NCBI RefSeq assembly: GCF_008974225.1
Contig: NZ_BKZR01000015.1
Coordinates: 6,283 to 70,282 of the forward strand
DNA length: 64,000 bases
Direction: 5' to 3'
Origin: Weizmannia acidilactici
GTDB lineage: Bacteria > Bacillota > Bacilli > Bacillales > Bacillaceae_C
Shown: in pieces, positions 31,493 to 40,741 of the stretch
How the letters are laid out: each line of letters opens with the position of its first letter
Position numbering within the stretch: the stretch's first letter is position 1
Notes under the pieces: generated by a model
Seen by the model: only the letters and a program-made list of their open reading frames with translations
Databases searched by the model: none
Told to the model about the DNA's origin: nothing
Made by a program: the position numbers and the translations under genes

Positions 31493-31514
31493 TCGCCAAT
31501 AGGCGGCTTTTTTA
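31493..31514 (+). terminator. Hairpin with T-run before scaffold gene
   Basis: CGCC / GGCG with a short loop and a seven-T run; probably partial termination or isolation of the upstream accessory genes. Confidence 0.6.
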
Positions 31515-31537
31515 TTGCCTAGAAAGGAGCGAAATAC

Positions 31538-32203
31538 ATGTTTAACCTTTTGCGATTAGACTTGCAATTTCATGCTGCGGACACCGGAGCAGACGGCGGC
31601 AGTGCACCGGGTGATACCGGGCAAGGGGGTGATCAACAAACACAGACGCAGCAAACCCAGCAGACACCATCGGCTCAACCACAGCAAACACAAACGCCGC
31701 CTGCACAGCCACCGCAGCCTGAGCCACCAAAAGTGGACACAAAGGAGATCCGCAACAAGGCTCAGGCAGACCTTTTGAAAAAGCTTGGCTTTGAAAATGT
31801 GGATGCCCTGCAGGAAGTGCTGACTAAGTACAAAGAGATTGAGGATTCGCAGAAGACCGAGTTTCAAAAGCAAGCTGAAAAGCTGCAGGAATTGGAAACG
31901 AATTTTTCGTCCGTCTCGGAAGAAAATGCCACTTTGAAAGCCCAGATCAGCGCCATGAAAGCAGGGGTGAAGGCGGATGCCGTGGAGGATGTTGTCGTAC
32001 TCGCCAAACAGCTTATTTCTGATGATGTGGACATGGATGCCGCCATAAAGCAGGTGCTCGAAAAATACCCGCAATTTGGGCAAGAAGCACCGGCACAGCC
32101 GCAAGAAACACAACAACCTAAGCCACAGTTTACACAAGGCCAGCACAATCCCAGCCCACAGCAAACTGAGCTGGAAAAGTGGCTTGCGGCATTTAAAAAA
32201 TAA
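31538..32203 (+). CDS. Capsid scaffolding protein (DUF4355)
   Basis: 221 residues. Gln/Pro/Thr-rich N-terminus, long coiled-coil centre (residues about 70-140) and a short basic C-terminus TELEKWLAAFKK. This build and its position before the major capsid gene are those of A118-type scaffolds, which template head assembly and leave the prohead. Confidence 0.85.
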   Translation: MFNLLRLDLQFHAADTGADGGSAPGDTGQGGDQQTQTQQTQQTPSAQPQQTQTPPAQPPQPEPPKVDTKEIRNKAQADLLKKLGFENVDALQEVLTKYKEIEDSQKTEFQKQAEKLQELETNFSSVSEENATLKAQISAMKAGVKADAVEDVVVLAKQLISDDVDMDAAIKQVLEKYPQFGQEAPAQPQETQQPKPQFTQGQHNPSPQQTELEKWLAAFKK

Positions 32204-32225
32204 AATTTTAGGAGAGTGATAGAGA

Positions 32226-33134
32226 ATGGCATCAGTAAACTATGCCGAACTGTATTTACAGGCACTTCAACAAAGATTCGTTAATGCCCTTATGTTTAAT
32301 GACCTTTACAATACGCCAAACAATGACAATATCAAATGGATTAATGCGAAAACCGTCCAAATCCCTCATATCGTAGTTGGCGGCTACACGGATGTTGACC
32401 GGGAAGTGGTCGGAAACTTCACGCGCCGGGCCGACAATGCATGGGAAAATAAAACACTGGAACATGACCGTGAATTCCGCACTCTCGTTGATCCATCAGA
32501 TATCGACGAAGCGAATCTGGCGCTTAGCATTGCCAATATTACCAGAGTTTTCAACGATGAACAGAAAATACCTGAACTTGATAAGTATATGGCATCCAAG
32601 CTTTATACGGAATTCACAAACTATGGTGGCACTGCATTAACAGACGCAATTACGGAAGAAAACGTTTTGCAAATGTATGATGAACTGATGTATGAAATGG
32701 ACGAAGCAGAAGTACCACAAAACGGGCGTATTCTGTATGTAACGCCTACTATTAGCAAACTGCTTAAAAATGCAGAAAAAATTACACGTTTTACGCAGGT
32801 TACGGATGGTTCCGGTGCTGTTAACCGTAATGTTCGTAGTTTGGATGAAGTTAAAATTGTAACGGTTCCGTCTTCCCGGATGAAAACTGTTTACAACTTC
32901 ACGGATGGCGCGGTTGCGGATTCGTCGGCCCTGCAAATTAATATGATTTTGGTGCATCCGTTATCGGTCATCACGCCGATGAAATATGAATTCGTAAGCT
33001 TGAGTGAGCCGAGCGCAGTAACAGGCGGCAAATACCTGTACTACGAACGTGCTTACTGGGATGTATTCATCTTGGAGCAAAAAGCGCCGGGCGTTAAATT
33101 TGCCGTCACGCCAGCACAAACACAACAGGCATGA
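32226..33134 (+). CDS. Major capsid protein
   Basis: 302 residues. NYAELYLQALQQRFVNALMF at the N-terminus and the VEIPHI-like strand (VQIPHIVVGGYTDVDRE) match A118-type HK97-fold major capsid proteins. Strong AGGAGAGTGATA ribosome binding site. Followed by a hairpin that may trim downstream expression. Confidence 0.92.
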   Translation: MASVNYAELYLQALQQRFVNALMFNDLYNTPNNDNIKWINAKTVQIPHIVVGGYTDVDREVVGNFTRRADNAWENKTLEHDREFRTLVDPSDIDEANLALSIANITRVFNDEQKIPELDKYMASKLYTEFTNYGGTALTDAITEENVLQMYDELMYEMDEAEVPQNGRILYVTPTISKLLKNAEKITRFTQVTDGSGAVNRNVRSLDEVKIVTVPSSRMKTVYNFTDGAVADSSALQINMILVHPLSVITPMKYEFVSLSEPSAVTGGKYLYYERAYWDVFILEQKAPGVKFAVTPAQTQQA

Positions 33135-33141
33135 TATTAAT

Positions 33142-33172
33142 AAGAGGGGCTTAATGGCTCCTCTTTTACTGT
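33142..33172 (+). terminator. Attenuating hairpin after the major capsid gene
   Basis: GAGGGGC / GCTCCTC (one G.U) followed by TTTT. Head genes continue beyond, so only partial termination is expected. Confidence 0.55.
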
Positions 33173-33187
33173 AAAGGAGGTTTAGCA

Positions 33188-33415
33188 ATGGCTGAAGTGA
33201 AAGTGAGAAAAGGGAATCGAGTCCTAAACGTGCCAGATACACGGCTGGATAGATTTCTACAGCAAGGTTATGACCAAATAGATGAAGCAGGAAATATCAT
33301 TAAGCGGGCGACCGGCGGACGCATGGTATCACTTGCTGAATACAACAAGCTACTGGACCGTATTGCAGAATTGGAAGCAAATCAAAAGGGCTCAAAGTCC
33401 AAAAAGAGTGAATGA
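33188..33415 (+). CDS. Small head-region protein
   Basis: 75 residues; VPDTRLDRFLQQGYDQIDEA is the conserved part of a family lying behind capsid genes in A118-like phages, with a lysine-rich coil at the end. Function unknown. Overlaps the next start by ATGA. Confidence 0.7.
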   Translation: MAEVKVRKGNRVLNVPDTRLDRFLQQGYDQIDEAGNIIKRATGGRMVSLAEYNKLLDRIAELEANQKGSKSKKSE

Positions 33416-33855
33416 CGATGAAATACATCGACAAGGACTTTTACACGAACGAATACGGCGGTACGCCAATCCAAGACGATAAATTTGAGCAGATAGCAAA
33501 CGCGGCGGAACGTGCGATCGACCAAGCAACCTTTTTCCGCCTGAGCGAAAAGGATTTCGCAAAGTTCGTTCCGCGGATTCAATGGCTTGTAAAAATGGCA
33601 ATATCCGCGCAGATGGAGTATTTTTATGAACTAGGCAGCCACACGGAAGCGGGCATGCAGACGGTACAAAGTGCATCAATCGGCGGGTTTAGCTTTACGA
33701 ATCCGCAGAAGGACAATAAGAAAAACTTATTGCGGTCCGATGTTGCAATGGAATATCTTGCGCAAACAGGGCTGATGTACAACGGCGTGGACGTGCGTGA
33801 AACGTCGTTTATTCCCTTTGTGGGACCGTTCAGGGGTGATTACTATCTTTATTAG
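33412..33855 (+). CDS. Head-tail connector protein
   Basis: 147 residues. FYTNEYGGTPIQDDKFEQIA NAAERAIDQAT is the conserved start of the connector that stacks under the portal in this phage group. The C-terminus overlaps the next frame by about 20 bases. Confidence 0.8.
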   Translation: MTMKYIDKDFYTNEYGGTPIQDDKFEQIANAAERAIDQATFFRLSEKDFAKFVPRIQWLVKMAISAQMEYFYELGSHTEAGMQTVQSASIGGFSFTNPQKDNKKNLLRSDVAMEYLAQTGLMYNGVDVRETSFIPFVGPFRGDYYLY

Positions 33856-34210
33856 ACCGATTCCACCTATTATGATGCCGCACACCGTACAGCTACATTC
33901 TTACACAGGTAGCAGCCGATATGGTGATTCATACGCGGATCCGGTCACGATCACACATGTTCGTGTTGTGCCAAAGTCTCAGCTAAAATTCGGAGCCAAC
34001 GCTGAAACAATCGACTTTATATCTATGCTGTATATCGATGTAAACACGTCAAATCAAGTCGTGAATGGCATAGAACAGGATTTGAAAATTGTCCCGAAAG
34101 AAAAAGACAAGGTGACGTATGACGGCAAGGATTACATCATCAGTAACGCGAATGAGCTACTGGCCGGAAATGAAGTCCATCATTATGAGTGCGAACTGAA
34201 CGGGATGTGA
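33836..34210 (+). CDS. Minor capsid / head closure protein (Minor_capsid_1 type)
   Basis: About 124 residues. IRPIPPIMMPHTVQLHSYTG is the typical opening of this family (often IPRPPK-x-LLPHT). A GTG at 33836 is in frame; no ideal ribosome binding site is seen, so coupling to the connector is likely. Confidence 0.75.
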   Translation: MITIFIRPIPPIMMPHTVQLHSYTGSSRYGDSYADPVTITHVRVVPKSQLKFGANAETIDFISMLYIDVNTSNQVVNGIEQDLKIVPKEKDKVTYDGKDYIISNANELLAGNEVHHYECELNGM

Positions 34211-34215
34211 ACAGA

Positions 34216-34569
34216 ATGATTAGCGTACAAGTCGATATCGGGAATATCCCTAAAAAAATCGATAAAGCGATAGCATACGGGCTATACGTCACAAGCGAAC
34301 AAGTGCGGAAAGATTGTAATTACTATATCCCAAAAGATCAAGGAACGTTGGAACGGTCATCTTTTCAGGCATCGGATTTGCAGCGTGGTGAAATTGTTTG
34401 GGATACGCCCTATGCGCGACGACTTTATTACCATCCAGAATACAATTTTTCTAAAGACAAAAACCCGCATGCTCGTGGCTTGTGGTTTGAAGAAGCAAAG
34501 GCAACACGTGGTAGTCAATGGAGAACCGTTGCACAGGAAGGAGTGAAACGGGGACTTGACAGAGAATAA
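34216..34569 (+). CDS. Minor capsid protein (Minor_capsid_2 type)
   Basis: 117 residues, with DTPYARRLYYHPEYNFSKDK and NPHARGLWFEEAK, the family's core. ATG at 34216 behind GGGATGTGA. Belongs to the head-tail joining set. Confidence 0.8.
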   Translation: MISVQVDIGNIPKKIDKAIAYGLYVTSEQVRKDCNYYIPKDQGTLERSSFQASDLQRGEIVWDTPYARRLYYHPEYNFSKDKNPHARGLWFEEAKATRGSQWRTVAQEGVKRGLDRE

Positions 34570-34984
34570 CGCAAACGAACTCGATTTTCAGGACTGTATG
34601 ATTGACGCAATTGAAGCAAATTGCAATCTGTTTGCACCTATCGATGTTCCAATCATCAGGATCAACGAGGACGGCACAGGCAGTGGTATCGCCTTCATGT
34701 TAACACCGATTGGCGAGGAAACAAGATACATGGATGGTGGCCGTGACAGGATGTACGCTTTTCAAATTAGTGCTCGCAGCCCTGACCAGCTACAAGTTTT
34801 AAACACATTATTCAGTATCAATAGGTTCATAGATGGGCTAAAAAGCGGAGATATCCAAAGCAAAAATGGAACATTTGAGTTTATTAATGCCGTGGTGCGA
34901 AGCGTGCCGAATTTGGTGCAGGCCGACACTCACGGTTTTTTATATGTCTCAAATTTCGAAGCTGAACTTTTATTGAAGGAGTGA
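34556..34984 (+). CDS. Tail terminator-like minor capsid protein (Minor capsid 3 type)
   Basis: 142 residues. DGGRDRMYAFQISARSPDQL is the conserved centre of the A118 tail-terminator/minor capsid 3 family. TTG start behind AAGGAGTG, overlapping the previous gene by 14 bases. Confidence 0.8.
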   Translation: MTENNANELDFQDCMIDAIEANCNLFAPIDVPIIRINEDGTGSGIAFMLTPIGEETRYMDGGRDRMYAFQISARSPDQLQVLNTLFSINRFIDGLKSGDIQSKNGTFEFINAVVRSVPNLVQADTHGFLYVSNFEAELLLKE

Positions 34985-34989
34985 TCTAA

Positions 34990-35469
34990 ATGGCTTTTAA
35001 TCTGAACTATAAGAACAAGTTCGAGATTGATACCAAAGGCAACCTGGATCCGAACCAAATCGACGGCGCAACTTTTGAACCATTGGCCGCCGGAATTTCA
35101 AGTGTAACACCATCACCGGGTGACACTACGGACAATACGGCCTATTACGATGGCGATGGCTTTGCCAACACAGATGTCACCGGGAAAAACTTTTCAATCG
35201 CATTCAGCGGCAACCGCGTAGAAGGGGATGCAGCCCAGGATTACGTTGCAAGCAAAGAATTCGCAATCGGCGACGACGTAAAAACATTACTTCGCTGGAC
35301 CAAATCAGACGGCACAGTTTTAGTGGCGCAAATTACGATGAGCGCAATCACCACATCAGGTGGTAATGCAAACGCAAAACAAACATTTTCGTTCACGGCA
35401 AACATTAATGGCCTGCCAATAGTAACCGCGCCAACAGGCAGCGGAACAACAGAAACGACAGGGGCTTAA
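34990..35469 (+). CDS. Major tail (tube) protein
   Basis: 159 residues. FEPLAAGISSVTPSPGDTTD and AYYDGDGFANTDVTGKNFSI identify the A118 Tsh-like tail tube family. In A118 a +1 frameshift adds an Ig-like domain; no such downstream domain is present here. Followed by a terminator. Confidence 0.88.
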   Translation: MAFNLNYKNKFEIDTKGNLDPNQIDGATFEPLAAGISSVTPSPGDTTDNTAYYDGDGFANTDVTGKNFSIAFSGNRVEGDAAQDYVASKEFAIGDDVKTLLRWTKSDGTVLVAQITMSAITTSGGNANAKQTFSFTANINGLPIVTAPTGSGTTETTGA

Positions 35470-35482
35470 TGAATAACACCAT

Positions 35483-35512
35483 GGATGGCGATATTTCGCC
35501 ATCCTATTTTTT
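35483..35512 (+). terminator. Strong terminator after the tail tube gene
   Basis: GGATGGCG / CGCCATCC with a six-base loop and a T-run. It probably attenuates tail-assembly gene expression relative to tube protein. Confidence 0.85.
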
Positions 35513-35544
35513 AGCATAAAGGAGCATAAAGGGGAGAAATAATC

Positions 35545-35973
35545 ATGATTAAAATTGACCTAAACGAAACAAAAAAAGATTTCAGAATAAAAGATAAAAC
35601 ATTCACCGCCAACTTTTCGGATGACACGTTGCGCCATTATTTCGAGATTGGCAAGGAAATAGACAAATTGGATAAGGATTTTGAAGAAAAATTTCCAGAC
35701 ATTGAGAATGAACGAGATTTTGGAAAAGTAGCACAGGCCGTTATTGAAGCATTGCCAGTCCGGGCGGAATCCTACCAAGAATTTTTTGATGAAACCTTTG
35801 GCGAAGGATCCGGGGCCGAAATTTACGAGATTTGTGGAGAAAGTACGCCAAACATGAAAAAAGTATTTGATGCAGTATGGAACGAGATTTTAAAACACAT
35901 GGCGGGAATTGAAACGAAAGGAGAGACCACGGCCAAGAAATACATCAAGAATAAAAACATTCAAAGGCGATAG
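35545..35973 (+). CDS. Tail assembly chaperone (gpG-like)
   Basis: 142 residues, acidic, located between tube protein and Gp15/tape measure as tail-assembly chaperones are. SDDTLRHYFEIGKEIDKLDK resembles Bacillus phage chaperone families. ATG preceded by AAAGGGGAGAAA. Whether a frameshift joins it to the next gene is not evident. Confidence 0.7.
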   Translation: MIKIDLNETKKDFRIKDKTFTANFSDDTLRHYFEIGKEIDKLDKDFEEKFPDIENERDFGKVAQAVIEALPVRAESYQEFFDETFGEGSGAEIYEICGESTPNMKKVFDAVWNEILKHMAGIETKGETTAKKYIKNKNIQRR

Positions 35974-35979
35974 ATAACC

Positions 35980-36597
35980 ATGTTGAGCCTAAAACAGCCG
36001 TTAGAAAGCGAAATAGAAATAAATGGAAAAAGATATCAACTAGATTTATCTTTTGACAATGTTTTGCGGTGGTACGATTTGATGAATGACGACGAAGTAA
36101 ACGAAATTGGAAAAATAAATTTTGCATACATGATGTTTGTCATTGATTGTCCAGACGTAGACATAGACACAAAAATTGCAACCGTAAAGGCCATTTCAGA
36201 ATATATCCAAGGTGATGAAGAAACCGGAGAAAACGACGATTCAAACAATACAAAAGAGTATTTGAGCTTTGAAAAAGATGCAGATTATATCTTTGCATCA
36301 TTCATGCAAGAATATGGGATTGACCTAATAGAGCAGCAGGGAAAGCTACGGTGGGAAAAATTTATTGCACTTTTTAACGGTATGAGATCCGAAACGAAAA
36401 TTAATCAAATAATCGGGATCCGGGCCGCAGATTTGCCAACCGGTAACAGCCCGGCAGAAATTGCCGAGCGCAACCGACTAATTGAATTAAAAGACCTTTA
36501 TGCACTAGATAAAGAAGCATCTGTATCATTGCAGGAAAAAGCAATGGACGATATGTTTGAACGACTAGTAAAAAGCGCACAGCAAAACAAGAAATGA
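35980..36597 (+). CDS. Bacteriophage Gp15-family tail protein
   Basis: 205 residues. SEIEINGKRYQLDLSFDNVL followed by RWYDLMNDDEV is the Gp15 family start, named after an A118 gene product. It occupies the second tail-chaperone position before the tape measure gene. Confidence 0.85.
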   Translation: MLSLKQPLESEIEINGKRYQLDLSFDNVLRWYDLMNDDEVNEIGKINFAYMMFVIDCPDVDIDTKIATVKAISEYIQGDEETGENDDSNNTKEYLSFEKDADYIFASFMQEYGIDLIEQQGKLRWEKFIALFNGMRSETKINQIIGIRAADLPTGNSPAEIAERNRLIELKDLYALDKEASVSLQEKAMDDMFERLVKSAQQNKK

Positions 36598-36615
36598 AGG
36601 GGGTGAAATAGAAAA

Positions 36616-39600
36616 ATGAGCGATGGGAAAGTTGTAATAGACGTAGTGCTAGACGATACAAAAGTAAAATCCGACGTCGACATTATAGAACGGCTGCTGC
36701 AGCATTTAGGCGAAAAGGCCGGCGATAACATGGACAAAAATTTTGCCAGCAATGCCAAAAAAATGGTGCAAGAAGCGGAAAAGGCCAGAAGTAATCTTGA
36801 AAAAGCATTCAACGAAAAAATAGAACAAAAAGTCGAAGTACGAGACAATGCCACCACAAAGGCAAAAAAAGTAGAAAACGACATAAAAGACGAATTCGAT
36901 AAAAAAATCGAGCAAAAAATTGATGTAAAAGACGATGCCACCAAAAAAGCGGCGCAGGTGGAGCGGAACATAAAAAATAAAGCCGACAATCCATTTAATT
37001 TTAAATTGGAAATTGATAAAGACACCATCAGTAGCATAAAAAAAGCGTTTGATACCGTGGACAAAGAAGCCGACGAAGCCGCGCAGCATGTTTCTGTTTT
37101 CAAAGGAGCATTTGCCGGTACGTTTGCTGCGAACATTGTAACCGGGGCTCTTGAACATGCAAAAGAAGGATTTAAAAGCATGATAGAAGCCGGGATTGAA
37201 TACAACGCAACGCAAGATAAAATGTTGGCAACCTGGAAAACACTGACAGGAAGCGCGACGCTTGGGAAACAAATGGTAGACATGGTAAACAAATTTCAAA
37301 GACAGACCGGCTATGCAACGGAAACACTGGACGAAATGGAACAAAAAATTTACCACATAAAATCAAGCGCATCCGAAACAGAAACCATGACAAAGGCATT
37401 TACAACATTAGGTGATGCCATGGGCCTTTCAAACGAACGACTGCTCGGCGTAACAGAGCAATTTTCGCAAATGATGGCAACCGGAAAAGCCTACACCGGA
37501 GATTTAAACATAATGACCAACGCATTCCCGGCATTTGGCGAAGCCCTGCAGGAAACGACTGGGAAGAGCATGGGCGAGTTGCGGAAATTGGCAAGTGAGG
37601 GCAAACTTTCGGCAAAAACAGTAGAGGATACATTAATTGAAATGTCGCACAAGTATTCAGATGCAACAGAAAATGCAAACAGTACAACCCAAGGATTGTG
37701 GAGGTCCATAGAATCAAATTGGAGCCGATTGGCCGGGAAATTTGTACAGCCAATTTTTAATCTAAAAAAGAGCGGATTCAAGGATTTAGAAGATTGGTTG
37801 GCAAGTAGCAAAGCCGATGAATTTTTCACCAATATGGGTGAAAAAGTTGCAGCAGTCGTAAGCAAATTAACAGATATGATTGAGTTTGTGAAAGATAACA
37901 AAGACATGGTACTGGGATTTGCGAAGGCATTTGGAATTTTGACGGCGGAAATTTGGACCATCAAAAAGGTGGCCAGCGTAGTCGAAGTGATAAACACATT
38001 AAGGGGCGGCCTGGGTAATTTACGCCGGGATTATGCGCTGACGGCATCAGCAGCAACGGCAATGGGCGACGCGGAAGTGGCGGCATCCGAAAAAGCAGCA
38101 GCAGCAGGGTCCGCAACAAGTAGAGCCGGAACTTCGCTGAATAAATTCCGAGGCGTTTTGAACATTGCAGGCGCAGGATTAATCGCATTCGGCGGCAAAT
38201 GGGGCATGATTGCTGGCATAGCAGCCAACTTTATCCCGGAAATTTTAAAAGCAGGAAGCGGCATTCTAAAATTTGGCGGACAAGCGCTCGGGGCCGTAAA
38301 AAATATGCGCTTTTTAGCCGGGGCTTTTGGCGATACCGGCGCTGCGATATTTGGATTAAGCAACCCAATTGGATGGATCATAACGGCGATTGCAGCCGTA
38401 GGAACCGGCTTTTATTATGCCTATAAATATATAAAACCATTCCGTGAAAGCATGAATGACCTGGGCGACGATTTAAAGGGCAATTTTACCCACGCCATGA
38501 ACAAGGTAAAAGAATTTTTTGCAAACCCATTGGATTTGAAAATCAAATGGGATTCGAGCGTCAGCAAATCGGATCAGAAAGCAATCGACAGTTATACAAA
38601 GCTAGTCGATAAAGCACAAAACAAGCTAGAGGAACTGGTTATAACAGGTAAAAAGATCGGAAAGCAAGACGTTTCCGACCTGGTAAAGCCTTATGAACAA
38701 ATGGCGAAGCAGATCACAAAGCATTTCGACGACGCAACAAAGAGCGCAAAGAAGAACCTTAAATATTTAGATGGTCTAAACAAAGATGAATATAACGACA
38801 TTCTGAAAAAGACCACTAAAGCCAACAATCAAAACAAAAAACAAGTTCAAAAGATCACAAACGAAATAAAAGACATATACGAAAATGCAGCCAAACACCA
38901 CCGAAGCCTGACGGAAGAAGAGCAGGAAAAGGTGAACAAACTGCAAAACAAAATGAACACATATGCCGCAAAAAGCGTTTCAAAATCTGCGAAAGAGCAA
39001 ACAGAAATTCTGGGCAAATTGAGAGATCATGCCGGGAAACTTAGCGCACAACAAGCCGCAAAAATCGTCGCAAATGCCAAAAAGCAAGAAGAGCAAACAA
39101 TCAAACACGCAAAAAATGAGTATAAAGAAGCAGTTGACCAGGCAGAAAAGAAATACAAAGGAACAAAAAATTGGGCTGACGAGCAGTATTATGTGAATGG
39201 ATCGATTTCTAAAAAGGAATACGAAGACATAGTGAAAAACGCAAAGCGGCAAAAGGACCAAAGCATTCAGCACGCAAAAGACCAGCGTGACGCCGTAATC
39301 GCACACGCCAAAACACAGCAAAGAGAAACCGTCGACGCAGCCAAGAAACAAGCGGAAGGACACAGGGACGCAGTCGATTGGGAAACTGGAAAAGTATTAA
39401 GTAAGTATGATAAATTCCGGGCCAGCTTTGCACATGTAATAAACAGCATTACCGGCTTTTTTAATAAAATTTTCGATAAAATCGGTCTTGGAAAAATCAA
39501 TATTCCACAATGGAAACCGGCCGGATATGCACGTGGCACAAGCGGCACAACAAAAGACGAAATCGCATTGACCGGTGAAGAAGGATTCGAATTGGCACAC

Positions 39601-40740
39601 AGCCCAGGAATCGGCATATATATCGTCGGTAAATCTGGTCCGGAATTGCGATATTTGCCAAAAGGAACTTCCATTTTGCCACACGGACCGTCCATGCAAC
39701 TATTAAATAAAATGGGCATAAAAGGATATGCAAGCGGAATCGGCGACTTTTTCACCGGATTATGGCACAAGGTAGAAAGCGGCGCAAAAACGGCGGTCGA
39801 TACGATTTCAGATCCGGCAAAATTGATTTCGTACATCAAAGACAAGGTGGGCCTGAGCGAATTCCAAAACAGCTATACAGGAGCAATAAAGGAACTAGCG
39901 ACAGGGCTTCCTAATGAACTATTCAAGGGCATTAAAAACAAATTGAAAGATGCATTTATCGTAAATCCAAGCGGATCCGGGGTGCAGCGATGGAAACCGG
40001 CGGTTGTAAGAGCGCTGGCCATGAACGGGCTATCTACAAGCGCTGAAATGGTAAATAAAGTTTTAAGGCAAATCGCAACGGAATCCGGCGGAAATCCGTT
40101 GGCTGTGCAGCATGGATATACAGACATAAACACCATTACAGGCGACCTTGCAAAAGGATTAATGCAGACGATTTCTGCAACATTTAACGCATATAAATTT
40201 CCGGGCCATTCCAACATTTTTAATGGGTTCGATAACCTACTCGCCGCATTAAACTATGCGAAGCATAGATATGGAAAAAATCTTTCTGGATTGGGCGAGG
40301 GCCACGGATATGCAGACGGAACGGAAAACTCGGTCGGCGGCCATGTATATGTAGCTGAAAAAGAGCCGGAAATCATAGAAACAAAAGATGGAAGAATTGC
40401 GATTGCAACCAGACCTACCAGTTTCGACGACTTTATGGCCGGAAGCAAAGTGACGCCAATCTCAAAATTAAAACGATATGCATCCGGAACAGTAAGTAAA
40501 ATCAATGATTTTATCGGAAGCGTAGGCCAGCCAAACGTGATGATGCCGATTACAGCTTATACGCCAGCGACAACAAGTGGAACGGCAGCAAGCCAGCCAC
40601 AAATTGAAATCACAATCAAGCCACAAACGATATACACGCAAGTAGACGGAAGGACCATTCAAAAGACCGTGAAAACATGGAACGATTACGATACAAAGGT
40701 ACGCAATTTCGCTAAAGGGCAGACAGGGGTGAACTTATAA
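36616..40740 (+). CDS. Tape measure protein with C-terminal lytic transglycosylase domain
   Basis: 1374 residues; length sets tail length (about 0.15 nm per residue gives roughly 200 nm). Coiled-coil N-terminus (1-150), TP901-type tape-measure core (GYATETLDEMEQKIYHIKSS), hydrophobic segments about 510-610, Lys/Ala-rich coil 640-930, and a C-terminal SLT-like peptidoglycan domain about 1125-1230 with catalytic glutamate in QIATESGGNPLAVQHGY and GLMQTISATF. The latter helps DNA pass the cell wall. Confidence 0.95.
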   Translation: MSDGKVVIDVVLDDTKVKSDVDIIERLLQHLGEKAGDNMDKNFASNAKKMVQEAEKARSNLEKAFNEKIEQKVEVRDNATTKAKKVENDIKDEFDKKIEQKIDVKDDATKKAAQVERNIKNKADNPFNFKLEIDKDTISSIKKAFDTVDKEADEAAQHVSVFKGAFAGTFAANIVTGALEHAKEGFKSMIEAGIEYNATQDKMLATWKTLTGSATLGKQMVDMVNKFQRQTGYATETLDEMEQKIYHIKSSASETETMTKAFTTLGDAMGLSNERLLGVTEQFSQMMATGKAYTGDLNIMTNAFPAFGEALQETTGKSMGELRKLASEGKLSAKTVEDTLIEMSHKYSDATENANSTTQGLWRSIESNWSRLAGKFVQPIFNLKKSGFKDLEDWLASSKADEFFTNMGEKVAAVVSKLTDMIEFVKDNKDMVLGFAKAFGILTAEIWTIKKVASVVEVINTLRGGLGNLRRDYALTASAATAMGDAEVAASEKAAAAGSATSRAGTSLNKFRGVLNIAGAGLIAFGGKWGMIAGIAANFIPEILKAGSGILKFGGQALGAVKNMRFLAGAFGDTGAAIFGLSNPIGWIITAIAAVGTGFYYAYKYIKPFRESMNDLGDDLKGNFTHAMNKVKEFFANPLDLKIKWDSSVSKSDQKAIDSYTKLVDKAQNKLEELVITGKKIGKQDVSDLVKPYEQMAKQITKHFDDATKSAKKNLKYLDGLNKDEYNDILKKTTKANNQNKKQVQKITNEIKDIYENAAKHHRSLTEEEQEKVNKLQNKMNTYAAKSVSKSAKEQTEILGKLRDHAGKLSAQQAAKIVANAKKQEEQTIKHAKNEYKEAVDQAEKKYKGTKNWADEQYYVNGSISKKEYEDIVKNAKRQKDQSIQHAKDQRDAVIAHAKTQQRETVDAAKKQAEGHRDAVDWETGKVLSKYDKFRASFAHVINSITGFFNKIFDKIGLGKINIPQWKPAGYARGTSGTTKDEIALTGEEGFELAHSPGIGIYIVGKSGPELRYLPKGTSILPHGPSMQLLNKMGIKGYASGIGDFFTGLWHKVESGAKTAVDTISDPAKLISYIKDKVGLSEFQNSYTGAIKELATGLPNELFKGIKNKLKDAFIVNPSGSGVQRWKPAVVRALAMNGLSTSAEMVNKVLRQIATESGGNPLAVQHGYTDINTITGDLAKGLMQTISATFNAYKFPGHSNIFNGFDNLLAALNYAKHRYGKNLSGLGEGHGYADGTENSVGGHVYVAEKEPEIIETKDGRIAIATRPTSFDDFMAGSKVTPISKLKRYASGTVSKINDFIGSVGQPNVMMPITAYTPATTSGTAASQPQIEITIKPQTIYTQVDGRTIQKTVKTWNDYDTKVRNFAKGQTGVNL

Positions 40741-40741
40741 A

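Noticed and set aside
34990..35520. A118-style programmed frameshift making a long tail tube protein
   Set aside because: No Ig-like coding sequence follows in another frame; the gene is closed by a strong terminator at 35483.
36498..37356. Long minus-strand open frames (264 and 216 codons) opposite the tape measure gene
   Set aside because: Shadow frames of the lysine-rich coiled coil. They are rich in Phe/Ser/Cys, as expected from reverse Lys/Glu codons, and lie against strong plus-strand coding.
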